DNA of 64,000 nucleotides from positions 1-64,000 of the forward strand of contig JAGOPY010000002.1 in the NCBI GenBank assembly GCA_017991835.1, in the 5' to 3' direction. The position numbers were made by a program, and so were the translations under genes. The notes under the pieces are model-generated. The model searched no databases and was not told the DNA's origin. It saw only the letters and a list, made by a program, of their open reading frames with translations. The DNA comes from Bacteroidales bacterium (lineage in GTDB: Bacteria; Bacteroidota; Bacteroidia; Bacteroidales; JAGOPY01). Position 1 is the stretch's first letter. The number at the start of each line of letters is the position of its first letter. Below, piece by piece: positions 1 through 8,823 of this stretch.

Positions 1-3000
1 TAGGTGCGGACGGTGGTCTCAATACAACCGTTCATCGCCGGGGTCCCGTCGGAGATCCAGGTGACGGTGGGTGTTCCGCAGTTGTCGTCTTCGTCGGTCA
101 CGACGGTGATGTCGGGATCGGGGAAGGTGCCGTTGCAGCCGGTGAGCACGATGTCAGCCGGGTTGGAAGCCGTCGGGTCGGTCTTATCAGCCGCAACACC
201 AAAATATCGGGTGATAGAAGCTGTCGAACAACCGTCAGTAACACTGTAGATAATTTCCACTGTATCTCCCGTGCAGATTGGCGGTGCTGTATATCCGCTG
301 AGATCTGGTGTAACCACTCCGCAACCGTCTTCCGTTACGGCAAACTGGCTCTTCCAGGTGGCAAAAGCATCATTAATTTCAGTCTGATCAGCATAATCAC
401 AGGTGTGTGAATACGAGTCGGGTGGACCCGTTACAGCAACATCAATTCCAAGTCCTGAAACCGAACCATCCCTGAAGTAATAACTTTCGGGAGTCCTGCA
501 ATATGTTAATGTAAATCCTTCAGAATAAGGCAAATATTCACTGGTAACCAAATCCCATGTTAGATCAGTGGGACCATCACAACCATTATAAATAAAGCTA
601 ACAGTAAATAGTACGGTATTATCCGGCAAAGTAAGACCTTCAGTATCCGCATAACCAGAAGCAACTACCTGTCCAGGCTCCGGATTTCCAATCAAAAAAC
701 TTGTCCATGTCATCAGCGGATTAACCGTATATGAATTATAAGTCAGTGAATCGGGATCATATAACATTGTCAATGAAATGATTCCAACTTTCATAAACTG
801 CGATACGGTCACATCAATGTCTACCTGGTCTCCGGCACAGTAACCTGTCAAATCGGGCAGAGTGGTGATAGGCCCGCCAACCCAGATAGTATCTTTGCAT
901 TGAATGGAATTATTACATTCATCAGTTGCAGTCCAGGTGATGATCGTCTCTCCTAAGGGCAGTACTTTCCCTGACAGGGAGGATCCTCCGCCGGAATAAT
1001 TATGAGAAACTGAAATTACACTACTGCAATTATCTGTGATATTGGTCGGGTCGAATTCTGTTCCAATTATTGTGTAAGTAGTGCCACCCAAAACGCTCGG
1101 ACAGCGGCTTCCGCTTGGAGCACAGGTTAATGTCGGAGGTTCATCATCACCTCCTGTATAGGAAACAACAGCATTCGGTGCGAAATTATTACACGCATCC
1201 TTAATCGAATAGGTATAGGTGGCTGACCATGAGCAGTCATCTCCTGTAATTGAAGTGTTGACAAGAGTAGCAATAACAGTGCCGCAATTGTCTGTATATT
1301 GTGCTTCGATATCTCCTGTGATGGGAGGATCTTGGGCATCGTCATAACAAACATTGCCCATATCTCCTCCCGGCAAAGTGCCGGTCAGTTGGGGCGGGGT
1401 ATTATCGACAGTTCGCTTCAGGTTTTGGTAAACATAAATAAAATTACCGCATTTGTCGGTAACTTTATATGTCCTGACCATCGTTTCCAGGCAACCATTC
1501 ATTGTGGGTGTACCGTCAGAAAAATGTGTTACGACTGGTGTTCCGCAATTATCCGCTTCATCGGTTACTACATGTATGTCAGGACTCGGATAAGTTTCAT
1601 TACAGGTTGTAAGGACGATATCAGGTGGGTTGGATGCAGTCGGATTGATATTATCATCAATAAATACAACCCTGGTCGCGGTATCTTTACATAATTCCGG
1701 AGAATTTGTTACAATCAGTTTTAAAGTATAAGAAGAATCACATAAGGCGCCTGTATTGACAGTGACAGATTGGGAAGTTGTTGAACCTGATATGGATCCG
1801 TTTCCGGTGATCGACCAGTTATATTGAAGCCCAGCCGGACCGGAATAGGTGTTCGTTGTTAATGGACACAACGATTCAGTGCCTGTTACCGTTATGGATG
1901 ATACAGGTGTGGGTTTGACAGTAAGGATCACTTCATCATCCGCGGTGCAATACGAGGTGCCATTATAGGTTACTACTGTCAATTTCATGGTGGCTGTTGT
2001 ACCATAAACTTTAACTGTCGTGGTATCGGAAGAAGCATCTGTGATTACCGGCGCTGTTCCCCCATCATAAGAAACGGTTGACCATGTGGTTGAAAAGACG
2101 TTATAACCCGGAGATGGATTTGCAACGCCTTTAAGTGTAAATTCGGTATAAGCCCCTTCGTCACATTCAGATTGAGCTGCTCCGGCTTCAGCCGTTCCAA
2201 ATTGGAGTTCGGTAACCTGGATGGGAGCAATAAAGTCGTCCAGGTTTGCTGTTGCCGAATTTGACATCTTCCCTTTGACGAATATGGTAGTAATCCTGAT
2301 GTCGTTGCATGCGCTGATGTTTCCGATCAAGCTGGTTAGATCGACCGCCACTTCAATAAATGTGTTAGTCTGATAAGTATTGCTTCCAAATGACAACCAG
2401 GGTGAAGGTACGGTTGTAAGATAATTTGATGATGCATACACAGAGCCCGCGGGGAAAGTAGTATAAAGCACATAATTATAGGTGCTTCCAACAAGCTGCC
2501 ATCTCCAGACTTCAAATGTGGCAGGCCCGTTATTGGCAAAATGGGCCGATATAACAAAGTCCCCAACAGTTCTGCCTCCTGTCGAAGCCGGGGCATCACT
2601 GACGAAAAGGTTCGTATTAAAATTTTGATATACACTATCCTGGAAAAATTCAAAGTCGATCCATGATTCTCCGGTATTGGAAAACCGGTCCGCACCAAGG
2701 ATGGCCCAAACATGTCCCGTGGTAGTATCGGTAGTGAGATGGATCATGACATGATTCATGTCATTTTTTCTATTTGTGGATGTATTTGTAAATCCCCAGG
2801 TGTTTGGATTGCCATTGAATTTATCCCCGCCATCGAAGGCATTGTCCTGGTTTGTATTCCATACATCTGTACTGAAATAAGTCGTACTGGCATTCACAGG
2901 AACACCAGTATTCGATAAGACAAAACCGCCGGTTCCAGTACCTCCTGCCGCCCAGTCACCTATTCCACTTGTTGGCACATTGGCCTGAAGATTCCCTTCA

Positions 3001-3194
3001 ATTCTAAATCCTCCGGTAGGGGGGTAAACAGGACCTGTTCCATCCATTTGAGCAAGGCTCGGCAGGCTCGAAAAACTAAAGAAGATGAGAATTATAAAGA
3101 CAAATGCCAATCTAACAAACAGAGGCAAAGTGCTTATGCTTTTAAAACAACAAACCTTCCTGTTATTTGACTCAATAGGTAGAAAATTTTTCAT
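1..3194 (-). CDS. Secreted HYR/Ig-repeat protein with cohesin-like module (partial, C-terminus outside window)
   Basis: An open frame runs from an ATG at 3194 to the window edge (about 1064 codons) with no stop, so the C-terminus is missing. A hydrophobic signal segment ends near SLPSLAQ (about residue 50). A beta-rich module follows (about 60-280), then Ig-like repeats. Next come HYR-like repeats with the recurring text TASNPxDIVLTxCN and DNCGTPxVT (one near 1490-1680, another at 1-200), and a cohesin-like segment (CAGDQVDIDVTVSQFMKVG and onward, about 770-850). The two HYR copies are close in protein sequence but differ in base composition. Such proteins are typical T9SS cargo in Bacteroidota; the sorting tail, if any, lies beyond the window. 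It is the last of six minus-strand secreted-protein genes. Function is probably adhesive, by inference. Confidence 0.85.
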   Translation of the reverse strand, partial: MKNFLPIESNNRKVCCFKSISTLPLFVRLAFVFIILIFFSFSSLPSLAQMDGTGPVYPPTGGFRIEGNLQANVPTSGIGDWAAGGTGTGGFVLSNTGVPVNASTTYFSTDVWNTNQDNAFDGGDKFNGNPNTWGFTNTSTNRKNDMNHVMIHLTTDTTTGHVWAILGADRFSNTGESWIDFEFFQDSVYQNFNTNLFVSDAPASTGGRTVGDFVISAHFANNGPATFEVWRWQLVGSTYNYVLYTTFPAGSVYASSNYLTTVPSPWLSFGSNTYQTNTFIEVAVDLTSLIGNISACNDIRITTIFVKGKMSNSATANLDDFIAPIQVTELQFGTAEAGAAQSECDEGAYTEFTLKGVANPSPGYNVFSTTWSTVSYDGGTAPVITDASSDTTTVKVYGTTATMKLTVVTYNGTSYCTADDEVILTVKPTPVSSITVTGTESLCPLTTNTYSGPAGLQYNWSITGNGSISGSTTSQSVTVNTGALCDSSYTLKLIVTNSPELCKDTATRVVFIDDNINPTASNPPDIVLTTCNETYPSPDIHVVTDEADNCGTPVVTHFSDGTPTMNGCLETMVRTYKVTDKCGNFIYVYQNLKRTVDNTPPQLTGTLPGGDMGNVCYDDAQDPPITGDIEAQYTDNCGTVIATLVNTSITGDDCSWSATYTYSIKDACNNFAPNAVVSYTGGDDEPPTLTCAPSGSRCPSVLGGTTYTIIGTEFDPTNITDNCSSVISVSHNYSGGGSSLSGKVLPLGETIITWTATDECNNSIQCKDTIWVGGPITTLPDLTGYCAGDQVDIDVTVSQFMKVGIISLTMLYDPDSLTYNSYTVNPLMTWTSFLIGNPEPGQVVASGYADTEGLTLPDNTVLFTVSFIYNGCDGPTDLTWDLVTSEYLPYSEGFTLTYCRTPESYYFRDGSVSGLGIDVAVTGPPDSYSHTCDYADQTEINDAFATWKSQFAVTEDGCGVVTPDLSGYTAPPICTGDTVEIIYSVTDGCSTASITRYFGVAADKTDPTASNPADIVLTGCNGTFPDPDITVVTDEDDNCGTPTVTWISDGTPAMNGCIETTVRT

Positions 3195-3375
3195 GATTTT
3201 GGGTTGTTTGATTTAATTTATTTGGACTTGGGATGATGGAGGGGGTATAACGATTTGGTTAAGAGGTATTATGGCGGTGATGTTGATCCGCTGAAATAGC
3301 AGATCAATAAAGCAAAAGAACAATCCCGGGGGTGGAAACTGTTACAATTCATGATCTTGGGTTTGCAAAAGTCTG

Positions 3376-3409
3376 CAAAGTTAAGCTTGGCAGCCAATTG
3401 ATAGGCAAA
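3376..3409 (-). promoter_or_regulatory. Candidate Bacteroidota promoter for the 3194 gene
   Basis: On the minus strand TTTG (3409-3406), a 22-nt spacer and TAACTTTG (3383-3376) match the -33/-7 pattern of this phylum. The leader to the ATG would be about 175 nt. Overlapping alternative -7 boxes lie nearby, so the exact start is uncertain. Confidence 0.4.
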
Positions 3410-3520
3410 TATACGTATTATTTTTATGATTTTGTTAAAAATACTTCAAAATTTAGAACAAATCTAAATAGTTTTTCCGACCCGGGTGCATTACTTGGTC
3501 AACTTTAGGAAATAATTAAC

Positions 3521-3558
3521 AAAAAAAGAGGCTGCCCGGATGAACCAAACAGCCTCTT
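3521..3558 (-). terminator. Intrinsic terminator after the small CTERM-type gene
   Basis: Read on the minus strand, a 9-bp stem AAGAGGCTG / CAGCCTCTT (3558-3550 and 3534-3526) with a 15-nt loop is followed by a T-run. A near-identical stem terminates gldJ at 18994-19029. Confidence 0.8.
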
Positions 3559-3618
3559 GGTTTTAATGATTAAGATTATCTCCTTTAAGGGAGACTTAAA
3601 ATCATTATCTTAGATTTT

Positions 3619-3858
3619 CTATTCTTCCAGTTTCTTCCTGGCGTCATAGACTTTCTTGCTGCCATATCCCGCACCCAGGGCAAGCAGGATGATCAATCCG
3701 CTGCCGATCGGCGCATAGCCGCCTACAGGCCCGTTTCCGCCACCTGACGGATCACCGCCCGGATCGGGTGGCATGGGCTGAGCCGCTAACGTAGTGACGG
3801 TAATCGCGAAAGTGATGAAGAAAACTGTCCGGAGAACTATTTTTATCGCTTTTTTCAT
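3619..3858 (-). CDS. Small secreted protein with CTERM-like Gly/Pro-rich tail
   Basis: About 79 aa from the ATG at 3858. I prefer this to a TTG 24 nt upstream, because the TTG lies inside a -7 promoter box and the signal peptide MKKAIKIVLRTVFF begins at the ATG. After cleavage near TLAAQ comes a Pro/Gly-rich linker (PDPGGDPSGGGNGP), the segment APIGSGLIILLALGAGYG, and a basic tail SKKVYDARKKLEE. This order (short motif, hydrophobic stretch, basic end) resembles the tiny CTERM-type sorting proteins widespread in Bacteroidota (PID-CTERM-like); I assign that from memory of the motif and could not search it. It has its own promoter box and terminator, so it is transcribed alone among large secreted-protein genes. 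Its function is unknown. Confidence 0.75.
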   Translation of the reverse strand: MKKAIKIVLRTVFFITFAITVTTLAAQPMPPDPGGDPSGGGNGPVGGYAPIGSGLIILLALGAGYGSKKVYDARKKLEE

Positions 3859-3879
3859 AGCTTTTATTTTTATCGTTTG

Positions 3880-3887
3880 CAAATTTA
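3880..3887 (-). promoter_or_regulatory. -7 box (TAAATTTG) of the small CTERM-type gene
   Basis: The octamer matches TAnnTTTG and lies 21 nt upstream of the ATG at 3858. I see no clear -33 TTG. Confidence 0.45.
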
Positions 3888-3912
3888 CTGTTTTTTAAGC
3901 CTTTTGAGCCGA

Positions 3913-6438
3913 TTACTTAACGAACACCTTCTTCGTCACCGTGTTATTGTCTGAAATAACCTTGACAATGTAAACGGCATTTCCTTCCGCGACAGCGATC
4001 TCATTCGTGCCTTTGCTTGCGGAAACACGACCGACTTCCTGTCCCAGGATGTTGTAGAGTATGATTTGTCCCGATGTTCCGGTGAAATCAACATAGATCA
4101 TTTTATTGGCAGCATAAATGCTGTTAACCTGTGTGGCCGGATCATCGCCTATACCTGCAAATTCGGCAAAGTGAACGGCAAACCGCTGCGACATCCCTTC
4201 CTGTGAATTGAACGTGTAAGAGGTGGTTTCGCGCAGGTTCATCTTCTGGCCCGTTACCTTATCTTCCAGGTAAACCGGGACACCGGCATCAAAGCTCTCC
4301 AGGTTGGAAACCAGGATCGTATATTCACCGGCTTCAGGAGTATTGACTCCCATATCGATTTTTACCGTTTGTGTATAATTATTGAAGGTGTTAATGGCCA
4401 TCATTTCATCGTTCAGCATCGTGTAAAGCTGAGGTGCATTCTGCGACAACAGTTTCTTTGCATCATACGAATAATCGATCTCCGGGGTTGCATTGGCATC
4501 GAAACGGATCAGGGCTTCATCGTTGATCTCCCCATTGGAAATGGTCAGACTCAGCATATTGTCAAAATTGCCGTTGGATTTCCAGAAATCCTGTGTGCTA
4601 TGAACCCTTACAGCATTGTTAACTCCCAGAGAACCGGCTGCGCTGGCATTGACAAAGAATCCCTGCGCGGCAGGAATAAATTGTGTTCCACCGTTTGTTC
4701 CGGGGCCGCCATAGACATAACTCGAATAAGTGCCGCCGTTCCATACGTAGTATGCATCGGTGGTAAGATTGGTCTTGGTCCATCCGGCTGCATCCCAGTC
4801 AACTGCCGATACATAAGGATTGCCGACAAAATTCCATCCATCCCCGTTTTTGGTGAGGCCTTTACTGATGGCTCCCGTATTCAGCGTACCATCGTAATTG
4901 ACCGTTGTATCGTCAACCGGATCCCAACCCTGGTGCCATGGGTTCACGCTGGAGGTCCACGCGGCATATCCCTTCATAAGGCTTAACGGTGTGGTCTCAT
5001 CTTCTATGAAAGCATCCCAGTCGCTGGCGCCTTCATTGTAAGTAAATAACCAGAGGTGCAGGAATACGTTCGCTGTAGCTGCTGTTGTGGGTTGTGTGAC
5101 ATACCAGAAGCGGTCTGCATCCAGGAAACGCTGTACTGAAGCCGTACCCGAAACCGTTCCGTAGGTGATCAACGATCCGTCGCCGTCAACCTCGTCTGAA
5201 GCAATGAGCAGACCAACTCCGGCGCCACCAATGGCCAGGTTATTGGCATAGGCATTGTCTCCGTTGGAGATCATAGGGACCGTTTCCCCTGCATTCGGAA
5301 TGGCTACATTATGACCTGCATCCGGGATGAAATTCTGTGCCCAGTTGGCTTTCAAACGCCACTCGGACGAAGGGACGCCATCCCAGGTGATCGTAGAACG
5401 GTGGCTTCCCGGGGTCATATCGGTATTCTGTGCCGCGCTGATCGCCCATTCGGAAGCAGTCATGGTCATGTTTGGCGCTATGATATCATACAATCTTACC
5501 GCATGTTTTCCGGTGAAATCAAATGTACTCCCATCATAAACATCAATACCTGTCCCGGTTGTATAATCACCATAGGTAGATAACAGGTAATTCGTCGCTC
5601 CTCCCGTTCCTACTACAGTGGAGGTCAGGGTAGGTGTGAAATCGACTGCATCATAGCCAACCGTATATTTTGCTCCGGCAGCCAGTGTGCCGGTCAGTTT
5701 CACGCTTGAACTGCCATTTGCATTCAGATACCATGCATAATGGTTAGTGAAATCGACAGCCGTTGCTCCAGCATTGTAAACCTCCACAAAATTGGTAGAA
5801 GAGTTCGACGGATCGCCCACTTCGGAAATGATCAGGCTTGTATTCGGGTTGGAGGGAAGCGTTAGCAGGTTGTTTTCTGCAGTAATAGGAGTGTAGTTTA
5901 TTGTTGTTGAAGCATTATTAACCAGGACATAATTTTGTCCGCTTTGCATACTTCCACCTCCGGAAATAAAGAAGCCAATACCACAATCACCACTTCCAGT
6001 TATAAGCATTTTATACCTGACCACACCCTGGTAAGTGGTTGTAAGATTGCTTAAAAAAGCAATCTTATACGATCCATTATGAGGGGGAAGGGTTTTAAAT
6101 GCAAGGAAAGTTGAACCAAATGTATTGGCGTCAATTGAAACAATATCAGTGTTAAAGTTATAACCCGTCGGTTGAGCCAGTACCAGCTTTTCAACCACAA
6201 CCGGTGTGGCGGAAGAGCCGAACACGGTTGTGCTGAAATCAACCTTTATTGTAAAGGTAGTGGTGTAGGTGGTGTTTGTTGTGGCCTTTGCCTCCACATC
6301 AAAAATCAGAGTGTCGGGCCCGGCGGCCGGAGCAATCTTGAAATTGTTGAACCGGTATGTGATCCCAACTTGCGATTGGCCGGTAAATCCAACCAGAATT
6401 AAGACCCCCAGGATTAAAAGTGATTTTATTTTTTTCAT
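3913..6438 (-). CDS. Secreted lamin-tail-domain protein with T9SS type A sorting domain
   Basis: About 841 aa from the start that gives the clean signal peptide MKKIKSLLILGVLILVGF; an in-frame ATG 24 nt upstream (6462) is possible. The region after the signal is beta-rich. A lamin-tail-like domain follows (about 200-270; SLIISEVGDPSNSSTNFVEV, YTVGYDAVDF). The middle carries repeated Trp/Gly motifs (WNFVGNPYVSAVDWD, YYVWNGGTY) common in large Bacteroidota surface proteins. The last 75 or so residues (IILYNILGQEVGRV ... YIVKVISDNNTVTKKVFVK) are a T9SS type A C-terminal domain, so export by T9SS and anchoring by PorU/PorV is expected. No catalytic motif is visible. It lies head to tail with the cohesin/dockerin gene upstream. 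Confidence 0.88.
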   Translation of the reverse strand: MKKIKSLLILGVLILVGFTGQSQVGITYRFNNFKIAPAAGPDTLIFDVEAKATTNTTYTTTFTIKVDFSTTVFGSSATPVVVEKLVLAQPTGYNFNTDIVSIDANTFGSTFLAFKTLPPHNGSYKIAFLSNLTTTYQGVVRYKMLITGSGDCGIGFFISGGGSMQSGQNYVLVNNASTTINYTPITAENNLLTLPSNPNTSLIISEVGDPSNSSTNFVEVYNAGATAVDFTNHYAWYLNANGSSSVKLTGTLAAGAKYTVGYDAVDFTPTLTSTVVGTGGATNYLLSTYGDYTTGTGIDVYDGSTFDFTGKHAVRLYDIIAPNMTMTASEWAISAAQNTDMTPGSHRSTITWDGVPSSEWRLKANWAQNFIPDAGHNVAIPNAGETVPMISNGDNAYANNLAIGGAGVGLLIASDEVDGDGSLITYGTVSGTASVQRFLDADRFWYVTQPTTAATANVFLHLWLFTYNEGASDWDAFIEDETTPLSLMKGYAAWTSSVNPWHQGWDPVDDTTVNYDGTLNTGAISKGLTKNGDGWNFVGNPYVSAVDWDAAGWTKTNLTTDAYYVWNGGTYSSYVYGGPGTNGGTQFIPAAQGFFVNASAAGSLGVNNAVRVHSTQDFWKSNGNFDNMLSLTISNGEINDEALIRFDANATPEIDYSYDAKKLLSQNAPQLYTMLNDEMMAINTFNNYTQTVKIDMGVNTPEAGEYTILVSNLESFDAGVPVYLEDKVTGQKMNLRETTSYTFNSQEGMSQRFAVHFAEFAGIGDDPATQVNSIYAANKMIYVDFTGTSGQIILYNILGQEVGRVSASKGTNEIAVAEGNAVYIVKVISDNNTVTKKVFVK

Positions 6439-6478
6439 AATGACCATGTTTATCTTGAACATTAATTAAATTATTTCA

Positions 6479-6486
6479 CAAAAGTA
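6479..6486 (-). promoter_or_regulatory. -7 box (TACTTTTG) for the lamin-tail gene
   Basis: TACTTTTG on the minus strand lies in the 67-bp gap upstream of the lamin-tail gene. If transcription starts 6-8 nt downstream, both candidate start codons (6462 and 6438) would be on the mRNA. Confidence 0.4.
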
Positions 6487-6505
6487 ATACTACTTAATGT
6501 ATTAA

Positions 6506-8779
6506 TTAGGGTATATAAGTGAATATTGGATAGTTAAGGAGCAAATAATACACATCACCCGCAAAAACTTCTCCATCCAGATCCAAATCAGAGTTAATAT
6601 AGGCTCCGAAAGTCGGATAATCATTCAGGAAAATACCTACGTCACCTGCGAAAACTTCACCGTCATTATCAATATCGGCAGAGTACATTCCAAATACTCC
6701 CGAAGCAATCTCCTTTTGCTGCGATCCATAGGCTTTTGCCACATCATCCGTAAAGTCGTAGGTATAAACCCCGCCAACCTGCGTTAGCGCGGCAGACGAC
6801 ATAACCCTTATATGGTTCCTGTGCCAGATGACAACATAGATATTATCTTCAAAAGAGGTGGGGAATAGCAGGTCACTTTCTCCATCCAGGTCAACAATAT
6901 ACCCATTGTCGAGTATAAATCCGGCTTTTCTGGCAACTGTGGTTGCAGCCGTTGCCGTTTCCACATCGCCTTCGGTTTCGCGGATCTCCACCAGGACCCA
7001 GTCAACTACATTTGGGTTTGGCATCTCTGTCACACTTTCCGTTCCGGTATATTCCCAGGGCAGGCCACCGTATGGCTGAGCCAGGGGAAGAAGGTCAAAG
7101 TCGTTCAGATAGGCATTCATGGTCGTACCGTTGAAAGGCCCTTCAAGGAAAGTCTTCAGGTTAAACAATGTTCCATTGATAACCCCACCGTCAAAGTATG
7201 CAACCGGTATGAATGTCAGGTCGTTCTGGGCAAAGTCGCAACCGGCATTGAAGGTCAACGGACAGGTGCCGCCAATGTATGTGAAATGCAATGTAAAGAT
7301 GACATCTTCATTATTCGGATCAATATCCCAACCGTTCAGGTCGGTCCATTGTACGCCGATCTGTGGCCCCGGCATGTTATTGATAAAGTAATTGGTCAAG
7401 GTACCCGGAGTGTGGCCGGTATATGTCAACACGTCGTCGTCGTATCCGATAAACAATGAGATAGCGGCCGGATCCATGATAAAGTTCCTGGCTGTAACAG
7501 GGATATTAATAGTTTGTCCGATAGTTCCGGTCAGTGTGGGCAGGCTCAGTTCCGGTCCGCCCAATACCGGCGAAATACTTCCGTCAACATAGGTCACAGG
7601 AAAAAGGACCAGCTCATTGTCGGTGATTTCGCAGCCCCCTTCAAAGGTGATGGCGCTGGCGCCGAAGTTATAGTCGAAGTTCAGCGTCAATAAAGTTCCG
7701 TCGATCAGGGCGCCATTATAATTGCTCCAGGTGATCCCTATCATTCCCGATCCCATCATATTAGCCGATGCACCTGTTATCGATCCACCGGTAATCCCGA
7801 CGAAATCGAGATGACCGGGGTTATAACCAATGAAAAGTGTTATAGCACCCATCATGTTTGGGTCAAAACCGGCAGCCGTAATCGGAATCCCGATGATATT
7901 ACCGGGAGTTTCCACGACATCGCCGATAGTCAGACTATAGGCTGATGCCAGCGGTTGAACAAATCCATTGTCATATGAAACCACCGGTGTTGTCAGGTCG
8001 GTATAGGCCACTTCGCATCCGGATTTGAAAATCAGGTCACTTGCACCTGTCCCGTCATAAACAAAATTCAGGGTCAGGAAGGAGTCGTTCAGGTCGCCGC
8101 CACCCGGATTGGAATAAGCCACGCTGATCATGCCCGAAGTATTGTTTCCGCTAACCAGAAGGGCAGTGAGTGTGCTTGAATAGCCTGTAAATTGCAGTAC
8201 GTCCGGATCAAACTCCATATAAAGAGTTACTGCGCCGGCCAATTGCCCAAAATCAGCCCCGGTCACGTTAACCGATACCGGGCCTGCTGTTGAGAGCACC
8301 TCGTCGATCGTGATGCTTGCGATGCCTGCGTTCGGAGTAATGCTTCCATTGGTGAATTCAACCGCAATCGGGTTAAGAGCATTGTCAGTAAACTCACATC
8401 CTGCATTAAAGGTAAGTTCGCAAGAACCACCCAGGGCGTTGTACTGAAAATTCAGCGACAACAATATCCCGTTAATATCCGCCCCGTATGGATCAGTCCA
8501 TTGAATACCAACCTGTTCCGTACCTGACATATTATTGATAAAATATGTGGCAAACTCTGCGTCGCCTGGAGTAGATCCTGTAAATGTCAGAACATTCGGA
8601 TCATAACCGATAAACAGAGATACCGCCCCGACATTTGTCGGCAGATCATTTACAGTGATATCAAAAGATACCGCTGAGCCGGGATTTGCTGTGAGTGATT
8701 CAATTTGAGCAGTCTGAGCTTTCAAATTAAATGACCACGCCAGAAGTACTGTTAGTAAAAGGTAAATTTTCCTATTCAT
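6506..8779 (-). CDS. Secreted protein with four cohesin-like modules and a C-terminal dockerin-like pair
   Basis: 757 aa with signal peptide MNRKIYLLLTVLLAWSFNLKAQ. Four tandem cohesin-like modules lie at about 26-148, 154-273, 282-402 and 411-533. Each has the pattern GAVSLFIGYDPNVLTFTG ... NGILLSLNF ... FNAGCEFTDN with a Cys in the same place. Residues 540-690 form a module often placed before dockerins in this phylum (NAYLNDFDLLPLAQPYGG, VVDWVLVEIR). The C-terminus (about 700-757) holds two calcium-loop repeats, DIDNDGEVFAGDV and DLDLDGEVFAGDV, typical of dockerin type I. I see no T9SS sorting tail, so the export route is unclear. Carrying both partner modules on one chain would allow end-to-end assembly with its neighbours; that is inference. 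It probably shares a transcript with the gene 44 bp upstream. Confidence 0.88.
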   Translation of the reverse strand: MNRKIYLLLTVLLAWSFNLKAQTAQIESLTANPGSAVSFDITVNDLPTNVGAVSLFIGYDPNVLTFTGSTPGDAEFATYFINNMSGTEQVGIQWTDPYGADINGILLSLNFQYNALGGSCELTFNAGCEFTDNALNPIAVEFTNGSITPNAGIASITIDEVLSTAGPVSVNVTGADFGQLAGAVTLYMEFDPDVLQFTGYSSTLTALLVSGNNTSGMISVAYSNPGGGDLNDSFLTLNFVYDGTGASDLIFKSGCEVAYTDLTTPVVSYDNGFVQPLASAYSLTIGDVVETPGNIIGIPITAAGFDPNMMGAITLFIGYNPGHLDFVGITGGSITGASANMMGSGMIGITWSNYNGALIDGTLLTLNFDYNFGASAITFEGGCEITDNELVLFPVTYVDGSISPVLGGPELSLPTLTGTIGQTINIPVTARNFIMDPAAISLFIGYDDDVLTYTGHTPGTLTNYFINNMPGPQIGVQWTDLNGWDIDPNNEDVIFTLHFTYIGGTCPLTFNAGCDFAQNDLTFIPVAYFDGGVINGTLFNLKTFLEGPFNGTTMNAYLNDFDLLPLAQPYGGLPWEYTGTESVTEMPNPNVVDWVLVEIRETEGDVETATAATTVARKAGFILDNGYIVDLDGESDLLFPTSFEDNIYVVIWHRNHIRVMSSAALTQVGGVYTYDFTDDVAKAYGSQQKEIASGVFGMYSADIDNDGEVFAGDVGIFLNDYPTFGAYINSDLDLDGEVFAGDVYYLLLNYPIFTYIP

Positions 8780-8823
8780 ATCATTAAATTTTAATTATTT
8801 TCTTATATTTTAATGTCTTTATT

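Larger units (their letters stand above)
3195..3618. other. Intergenic region, 424 bp, AT-rich with promoter-like boxes and a terminator
   Basis: I see no convincing gene here. It holds the terminator of the small upstream gene (3521-3558) and several minus-strand TAnnTTTG boxes at 3376-3383, 3406-3413 and 3459-3466. One or more of these could start transcription of the large secreted-protein gene that begins at 3194, which would leave a long 5' leader. Confidence 0.6.

Noticed and set aside
4369-4986. Plus-strand open frame of about 205 codons inside the lamin-tail gene
   Set aside because: It is antisense to a clear T9SS-tailed protein and has no recognisable domain.
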